Below, in pieces: positions 56,791 through 64,000 of a DNA stretch of 64,000 nt. The DNA lies in NCBI GenBank assembly GCA_036346225.1, contig JARFIW010001109.1:62001-126000 (forward strand), in the 5' to 3' direction. The notes beneath the pieces were generated by a model that was given only the letters and a program-made list of their open reading frames with translations, ran no database searches and had not been told where the DNA came from. The stretch's first letter is position 1, and every line of letters starts with the position of its first letter. A program made the position numbers and the translations under genes. This DNA is from Platerodrilus igneus. Lineage: Eukaryota > Arthropoda > Insecta > Coleoptera > Lycidae.

Positions 56791-59700
56791 TTTTAGCCTT
56801 AGTTCTAATATTTACATAAAACAAAATTAAACAAAGAAAATATATAGTAATTTTACCCTCAAGCCTAATATTTATATAAAACAGAAATTAAACAAAAATA
56901 AGTGTAATGGACTGTTTTCAGACCTGTGATTGCTCAATAATAAATCTTTGATATAAAATAGTCGTAAAAACATTGTCCAGAAGTAGATCTTGATAAGCAA
57001 ATAAAAAAATGTAACGGTAAACTACAGCAATAAAGGAGACAAGCCATCTACAGGTCGAAATGCATTTTGCTGTAGCTTGTAACGCAATACGTTACGCGAG
57101 ATCAATTAGATAGAAAATAAATAATATTTAATATTGGATGAACTAGTTTGTTATGGGAACACCCTGTAGAATCTTAATTTTTATTAAAGTTTTACAAATC
57201 AAGATTGGCAATTAAACCGTATTTTTATTCCAAATTATTCTAAAACTACAAGAATGTAAATAATCCAATTCTATTATAATCATAAAATTTTAGAAGTATC
57301 GCATGCCCTTTTTAAAAAACTTTCAAGGTTGTAGAGAAATTCATGAAAATGCACCTTAAATTTGAGATTTTAAAGTTGCTAAATAAGTTCCATGCAATAT
57401 GATATCATTTTAAATAGACACTGCTGTAATTATTAAAAACGGAAAAACCATACATTCGGTATTAACAAAACATTAAATAAGCAGAAAACACCGACAGGAT
57501 TACATATATGAGATCATCGGCTCCGTCGTAATAATCTGGAAGCGAGAGACTGATGAAAATGCACATTATACATTGTAGTAACACAGACCCTGAGTAATAA
57601 AATGTGATTTATAGTGGGAAGAGTTTGGTTGGAAACAAATAAGGAGTGTTAAAAACAGTCTTATAGCAGCCGGTCATCTAAAAACGTCGAAATGTAGAAA
57701 TATAATAAAATAATATATATAATATAATAGTTCCGCCACCAGGGTTAATTTAAGGGAAATGGGGTAATAGTGAGTTTTGATAGGAAGATAGTACTGAGCT
57801 CTAAGGAAAAATTGTAGGCTAATTCCCTCAGAGAATGTGCGACAATCAAAATGTAATATGAAACACCTTTTTAAAAGGCAGTGTGTATTCAATCGTGTAA
57901 GTGCGGATTTAATGTCGCAAAAACCGTTTTAGAAAGGGTTGCTAGAAATCCCTCTATTATATTGGAATTATGTAAGGCATGTTTTGGAATTAGGGAGCTG
58001 CTGTGGTTGGACCCTCAACGGAATGATTTGGAACAATCCTAATGGATGTTGAAAATTCTGGAATTGAACTGTAAGTACTTTTATGGAACGTTTGAAAAAC
58101 TATCTTATGCATTTTTAACTTCTAATTGTATATTTTGGTAATAAGACAGCAATTAAGTGGAAACAATTAATTCACCGGACTAATTAGTAATTCGAGATTA
58201 GAATCATTAGTGAAATTTTAGTAAAGGTATTAAATGTAAAATATTTTGGAATGGGAAATGGTATGGTGTAATGTTGGAATTGTACTGTTTTCTTGTTTAA
58301 GGAACGACATTACCATTAATTTGAGATTCATACATGTAACAATTAGATAGGAAAACAGGAAAATGTGAAACGTCGAATGTTTTGTTACTGGATTAGGCTA
58401 AATTTTCTTTAAGATTGTTATAGGGTTTAGTTTAATATCACCTGGAAAGATTGCAGAAAAAGTTAATGTTAGAAAAGTATATTTATATGTATATGTATAT
58501 GTATGACGATTCGTTTTATGACGATAGAGGTTAAGTTAGGTTGATATTTTTATTCAACTTATTTAGAAATAGGTATTAATTTGTAAAGGATCTCCAGCTA
58601 CCCAGTGTTAGGCAGATTTGAAAAGAGTAGTTAATTTGAACAGACAAACGTGACAATCGAAGGTAGGAACAACTAAAACAAGGAAGTTTTATGTGGGATA
58701 ACAATCCTCCACGTAGACATTGACATCACGAAGCTTGTCACGGTTGACTGTTTGGCGCCCTTCGATATTGTCGAAGACAAGACCTTTCAGGATAAGTGTT
58801 AATGTAATGCATAATTTTTAGTTAGAAACCTGGTTATCTATTCCTTTTGTATTTCTTTAGTGTTCTCTATATTCTTTTCATTAATATCTATATGAACTTA
58901 CTCCCAACCACTGCAGTTAGCCGACGCACCCCTTTTATTGTTACGGGGTCCCCGCCTCTTCAGGGCAAGCAAAAATTAAAATTGTTTCAACCGTAGCAAG
59001 AAAATTTCTAACTTAACAAACTGTAAAAAAAATTATTAGGAAAAAACACTACACTTAAATAATAGTAAAATACCCAAACAGCAGCAGTTATCGTCATAAA
59101 CGCACTCCGACGATTTAAGAGAAGTAAGTTCAATTTCCACACCGGAACATCTTCAAATGTGCGATGAGTAACCTAAAAAGAAAATGCAGACTCAATTTCC
59201 ATGAGAGAAATCATCAAAACAATGTAGAGAAGAAACAGCAATTTTAGGGCTTGGCATGATGTTCCGGTTTTTAACTTGTCAAAGCGTGGTCTTAGAGGTT
59301 CTGATAATTCACGGTTGCGGCACAACTACTTTTTGTAGTCGACAGCAAAGCATTAAGGACAAAGATACGTGATATTATGTTCCATTATCAACCAACTCAA
59401 ATACTTCAATAAAGAAAATTAACCATCATCTGGAAATAGAAATCTGGACTAAAAAAAGTTCACCATACTACTCCAATTATTAAGGGATGAAAATTTCATC
59501 ACTACATCGCTAAAGATAACCAATCATCAGACATACTACGCTATTTCTTTCAAATTAATAATTTTTGTTTTTGACTTCAGTTTATGTAGTTTATATTGTC
59601 CCTTTAGAGCACTTATTGAAGGAGATAGCATATTTCCAATTTTTACACAAACAAAACTAAAATTGTTTTTTAAAAAAGAATTATCGAGATATCCATCGTA

Positions 59701-60205
59701 CAGTCAACTTATACAAGAAAGATAACCCAATGTCCAACATTAGAAAACTCGGAGTTAGTTACGGTCGAAGAACCACGTTAACCGTATGTAGTGGAACAGG
59801 TCGTAAAACGTTCTAAAACAACACGAAGGTACATCGACCCAAGGACTTATGCACGATGAGTATGAAAAGTTGACTATATTTTCATATAAAATTATAGAAA
59901 CCACTTAATAATTAATATTAAAGAAGGTGCAGAGATAAGCTATGCGGAAATTATAATATCTCTGAAAACAAATGTTTTAATAACCGAAAACCACGTTTTA
60001 AACTTATTATAATCTTTAAGAAAATTACCAGCTTTAGGGCTATATTGAAATTGAGTAGATTTGCAGTATTTATATAATTACATGTACTATTAAATCTGCA
60101 GGTGTTTCAATTTAGAAAGTAGTTTTGTTAATGAAAATTCGCAAATGACCGAGAATACAGTAACGAATAAGAAATTTAATTAAGTACGATCAAAAATATT
60201 TACCT
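56433..60205. mobile_element. Inferred 3.8-kb insertion, largely unrecognised
   Basis: The two halves of the multicopy gene on either side would join at the same protein position, so this block probably inserted there. Its left end is a family D repeat. Inside I see GAACACCCTGTAG at 57169, like the end of a mariner-type element, a TGTATATGTATATGTATG run at 58487, and GTTACGGGGTCCCCGCC at 58940. No coding region was recognised, so its class is unknown. Confidence 0.45.
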
Positions 60206-60940
60206 ACAGGGACTGCACGTAACAAGGTACGAATTTTCATTGTGGAGTATAACTTTCCTTAAGCTTAGACTAGATGAATCAATAAATAATCTCTGCTCAT
60301 TAGTTTTGCATTTACATCCTAATGCATTTATTAATCCAGGAACATCTACACATAACACCAACTGATCACACGATGTGAAAAAATTAAGAAAATTTTGTTC
60401 GTCTCCAATATGTGGAAATATGTGTACGACTCTGTAATAGATTCCAACCTTGCAATATGAATTCCAAAAGTTCGGCCTATGCTTTTGATAAATTTAAATC
60501 CCGTACTAAGTCGTTAAGGTCATCTTGTGAAAGTAAATGTGAAGTACCTATATTAAATGGATGGAAATTAGGATGCATGTTTTCTTTCATTGGTTCGACA
60601 ATATGATTTTCAAGAGCGTTCATATTATCGAAATGTATATGTTTCTGGACGTTTGAGGACACGTAAATTCTGGCTGTAAGGAGCAGGTTTTGGTACTGTA
60701 CAATATGTTTCGACCTCGGTGAAATTTCAGATAGATTCGTTAAGCAAAAATAACAATTTGTAACATGATCCTTAGATTCATTCCATATCAAAAGCACGGC
60801 AAACTGCATTGATTTACGGGTACCGTTATGTCATTCTCTTAAATTCACAGCACACGTTGCGCCCAAGGCTCATCCTGATCTCCTATTTTGTATCCAAAAT
60901 AAAGCTCATAAACGTAGTTATTGTCTTTTTGTGAGATTTA
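60206..60940 (-). pseudogene. N-terminal half of the same multicopy arthropod protein
   Basis: Minus-strand pieces in order are NYVYELYFGYKIGDQDEPW (about 60930), MQFAVLLIWNESKDHVTNCY (60809), and an intact 110-codon frame to 60477 containing LLSQDDLNDLVRDLNLSKA. LQGWNLLQSRTHIST follows, then FIDSSSLSLRKVILHNE (about 60270). Stops and shifts separate them. The Cys pairs in NCYFC suggest a zinc-binding N-terminus. The order matches the family and continues in the piece at 56432. Confidence 0.75.
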
Positions 60941-61504
60941 ATCGTAAACTCGCCACTAACGTAACAAAATGCATCCCTTTGATGTACACACTTTCACGAC
61001 ATTATATAGTCTATCAGCAACAATTACTGTACAGTAAAATATTATTTCCTTTATTTATACAATGTAAACCGTCTTTAACGAATTATCTTAGTACCTGAGG
61101 ATGATACGAAAACTCTGAGTGCAGACTTTAGGAAGCAAAAATCGTGTAGATCTGTGTAATTATAGGTAATGTTAAGAATTAAAATAAATGGCATTTTAGG
61201 AATCTCACTCTTGGACCTAAAAGTTTAATACGGTAGGTTTACATACTTTTGCTCTAATTTTAAGAATGAATTACTTCAGTGTCATTGTCGAAGCAACCAT
61301 ACTTGACATATATGAAATACGTCATTAATTGTTTTTGGTTTCATGCTAGGTGCCTGTAAAATCGCAGCTGTTCCTTGGTTAAACGAATTTGTTCTCAAAC
61401 ATATCATGTTCCCTTATTTTCAACTATTACTCTTCAAAATTGACATTAGGCCGACGCATACATAAATTTTTAGTTACTATTCCTATTTTTTTATTATATT
61501 TTAA

Positions 61505-61855
61505 ATGTATACAAATTTTATTCAACTTTTATACAGACGATCTTCTTTAGTTCAAACTTGCTGCTATGGATATATTCGTGATTCAGGAGGAAAATGGGCA
61601 GAGATGCAAAAAGCACGTGAAGAGCAATACTTCAGGAAACAGGTGTACAGGTAAACCATAGTAAACCTGTATTTACTAATTTTTCTTGTACAACTTTAGG
61701 ATTACGAATTTTTAAAATACATAAAGACAGAACTAAAAAAAGGTCATCATATGGACCAAATAGTTAAGGAATTAAAGAGAGTGCTAAATGCAAGAAAAAT
61801 AGCTCAAAAGGAAGGAAAGAACCCGAAAGAGATACCACTACGGGAATTGGAGTAA
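61505..61855 (+). CDS. ATPase inhibitor IF1-like mitochondrial protein, two exons
   Basis: Exon 1 is 61505-61642 and exon 2 is 61700-61855, joined in phase 0 across a 57-bp intron (CAG/GTGTAC ... TACTAATTTTT ... TTTAG). The product is 97 residues, the usual size of IF1, which binds F1-ATPase in the mitochondrial matrix and stops ATP hydrolysis when membrane potential falls. The N-terminus (MYTNFIQLLYRRSSLVQ) is basic and amphipathic, like an import signal. Residues 27-46 (YIRDSGGKWAEMQKAREEQY plus FRKQ) match the IF1 inhibitory core, including the Glu-Glu-x-Tyr-Phe cluster. Exon 2 has KKGHHMDQI, where bovine IF1 has its pH-sensing His pair, then a coiled coil (VKELKRVLNARKIAQKEG). Both exons are open and splice sites good. 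The C-terminal half is diverged, so a fast-evolving paralogue or young retro-derived copy is possible. The first ATG in frame was chosen. Confidence 0.75.
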
Positions 61856-61869
61856 AACCAAAGTTAAAA

Positions 61870-61875
61870 AATAAA
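61870..61875 (+). terminator. Polyadenylation signal of the IF1-like gene
   Basis: AATAAA lies 15 bases after the TAA, close but usable. Confidence 0.4.
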
Positions 61876-62140
61876 CTGAAACGTGATTTGCCCTTCTTGA
61901 TTTATGATCTTCAATGCTACCTTAAAAAACTTACTGCTTTTAATTTCCTGCATATTAAAAATCTAAGTAGATGTGAATCTTAATATTTCTCATACTCTAT
62001 ACAAAGCATCACAAGCTTATGCCAAAGGACCTCAACCATGAACAACCGCCATGGAAATTAACTTCAAAGAGCCAACTACCCACTTAATAAAAAAAAACAG
62101 AAATTTAAGTGTTACTCTACAACGGTAACGAGAAAATATT

Positions 62141-62378
62141 ACATCAATAAAACATTTTGAAAATCAAGAGAATTCTGAAAAAGTTGTTACAAAGTTTTAT
62201 TTTGTTACCAATTTTTAATTTTTTGATACGTCTGTATAAAAATTGGGTCACCATAATTTTTAAATTGCAACTAGAAAAATCGCATCAACAAAACCTTTTG
62301 AAATTTAAAAGTTTTGAAAAATTTGTTAATAAAGTTATACTTTGTTCTTAATTTTTAACATTTTGTTACGTGCAGAAT
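62141..62378. repeat. AT-rich tandem repeat, about 140-bp period
   Basis: ATCAATAAAACATTTTGAAA (62142) recurs as ATCAACAAAACCTTTTGAAA (62284), followed in both by GAAAAAKTTGTTA, AAAGTT and TTTTGTTACGT/TTTTGATACGT. GATACGTCTGTATAAAAATT (62225) also recurs at 63901 as GATACGTTTATATAAAAATT. Confidence 0.6.
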
Positions 62379-62433
62379 TGTTGTTACGGTTTTAAATTAA
62401 TTTTATACTACAGAGGACGAAGTGCCGTAACGG

Positions 62434-63530
62434 TAAATAAGTGTACCGGTTGGCTTTCAGTGGATGGGGTAGGATCTATGAAAGTAAATTAAGTACATTA
62501 AAGGTATACAAATTGTTACACTTCTACTAAGTACCTTTACGTTACCTTGAAACGTCTTTAAACTCCTAGGTAAAACCTTTGAGCGCCAAGCCAACTAAAG
62601 AGAATTAACACAGATAAAGCTTACCTGGAATAGTGGTTACCACTGTTTCTAGATGTTGATGAAGTATCGCTTACACCCTTCTCTTCTACTACTTTAAAAT
62701 ACACACAAGTGAAAACTCTACGTCTCGTCTACCTAACCTATACTGTAAAACACGATTATAAGAGTGAAAAAGAGAAAAATAAGATCTACCCCTAATTGGC
62801 CCAATATATGTTTAGCTAAAACAAAATACTTATTATTAATAATAGAAATTTAACCAATTTGAACTTTATATGCTAATTTGCAAATACAAGGGTGAGATTC
62901 TCTTTATGAGAAGTCTGTATGCACAATAAGCGTGTATCAACGGTAGTCGTCCTTAATAATAATAGGCTCCAACCTTATTAGTACCATAGGCCGCAGTTAT
63001 TAAATACCAAACAAACAAACAGCATATGATATTTATAAGCTGTATAACAAAATTTGTTCGCTTAAAACTCCATCAACCTTCAAAACAGATACTGTTGCAA
63101 GTATAAAATTTAACTTACTGATGATACAAGCTCTCTAAGACTAACAATTTTCACGTTAATTATGAATATATCACATCCGCATTTTTATTTCCGCGTCCGA
63201 AAACATATCAGCTACTAACAGCTTTGAATATTAATACCGTCACGTTAACTACCGTATCTATTTCCAACATCCCATGGTTGCGTGTCAATTAAATTTGCAA
63301 ACCCGGTCGGATGTTTAGTCGTTAATAAACTTATCTGATCTGCCCCCTTTTTATTATCCTTCGATTTTTGTTAATTTTACTCTCCAGGGTTCATAGTGTA
63401 CTATTTTTGTTCTCACAGATTGTGCGTCTAAACTATTCTAATATCGAGGTCAATGTCGTTGTGTCCGTGTAAATCGTCATTTTGTTCCCGCGATTTTAGA
63501 TTTAATACTGAAAGCTACGTCATTCGTGCG
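62434..63530 (-). repeat. LTR-like repeat, family C, copy 2
   Basis: Homologue of 22890-23960 (see the shared words there). On the minus strand GGTAACCACTATTCCAG/GTAA gives a splice donor (exon end 62625), matching the donor blocks of the other LTRs. A minus-strand TATAAATA lies at about 63037. No internal retroelement sequence is attached in the window. Confidence 0.5.
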
Positions 63531-64000
63531 TTCGCCACGAATTAACTTTATGGTTGCTTTCAAAAGTCTGTGGCGTTCGAAGTGTATCTCCCATATTTGA
63601 TGGTTTTTGAACCAGTGTGAATTTGTATAAATAACTTTGATATGAAGGTTATTTCCCGATATCTATTTCTAATTTTTCTGAATTAATACGAAGTGGCGTA
63701 AAGTACCAACATTTATTACTCTTTGTGCTTCCCTATTTTAATCATACTTAAATATTATATTGGAATAGCAAATGAACTACCAAAGTTTCCAAATTTTACA
63801 GGGTGTTTTCATGCTAAAAGCCCATTTAATTAACTGAAATTATTAAACTCACTTCTACCGTCTAATGTTTGTTTAACTAACGCGCTAGCGTTACAATTTT
63901 GATACGTTTATATAAAAATTGGGTCAGCATAATTTTTCTTTAACTTCCCTTTCAAAAACTTCCAGGGGTCAGGATGTACGACTTTGGAAGCTTAGTTTTA
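63531..64000. other. Window end, with a transposon-like end at 63799
   Basis: TACAGGGTGTTTTCATGCTA at 63798 resembles the left end of mariner-superfamily elements such as the one at 43669, possibly the start of a copy that continues past the window. GATACGTTTATATAAAAATT (63901) repeats a block at 62225. Confidence 0.35.

Overview
The window is AT-rich eukaryotic DNA, almost certainly from an insect. The reasons are short GT-AG introns, TA-flanked mariner-family transposons, errantivirus-like and BEL/Pao retroelements, a tRNA-derived SINE, and two recognisable host gene parts. I cannot name the order or species. Host coding sequence is very sparse: one 541-bp internal exon of an ankyrin-repeat DHHC palmitoyltransferase (Patsas-like, minus strand, 20404-20944) and one small two-exon gene that looks like a mitochondrial ATP synthase inhibitor IF1 (plus strand, 61505-61855). 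Nearly everything else that can be recognised is mobile or repeated DNA.

Layout. 1-2943: 3' end of an errantivirus-like LTR element (integrase, env-like remnant, 3' LTR). 2944-4730: 5' LTR/leader of another LTR element, ending in a long AT microsatellite. 4760-5620: decayed transposase. 8514-9930 (minus) and 32680-34090 (plus): two copies of a 1.4-kb LTR-like repeat (family B). 10000-11349: palindromic elements, including an inverted pair of hammerhead-ribozyme-like sequences between two TA runs. 11350-18471: a young LTR retrotransposon with about 2-kb near-identical LTRs but a gutted 3-kb interior. 20404-20944: the ankyrin exon. 22890-26270 (minus): remains of a related LTR element with an array of primer-binding-site-like repeats. 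26302-26752: SINE copies. 28132-31493: a TA-flanked transposon whose transposase is split by a 1.6-kb cargo holding a second, unrelated transposase-like gene. 34091-34937: gag-protease fragment. 37382-39050: LINE. 40221-41037: MITE-like element. 43669-45450: nearly complete transposon with 264-bp inverted repeats. 45499-45665: SINE. 46876-48010: LINE 5' part. 49666-50320: mariner. 50490-53270: BEL/Pao. 55602-60940: one multicopy arthropod gene apparently split by a 3.8-kb insertion. 61505-61855: IF1-like gene. 62434-63530: second copy of LTR-like family C.

How the parts relate. Four loci (about 4360, 13404, 18489 and the array at 24403-24720) carry the same leader unit: a CACAGCA-type motif followed by a sequence resembling the tRNA-Lys primer-binding site. 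Several otherwise diverged LTRs share a splice-donor block of the GTGACC..CCAG/GT type. These traits suggest one superfamily of long-LTR elements that seeded much of the window. Several TA microsatellites start at the same leader motif. Most transposon genes are broken by stops and frameshifts, so they record past activity. The 11350-18471 element is the likeliest recent insertion. Alignments were made by eye, so boundaries are approximate unless an inverted repeat or splice site fixes them.
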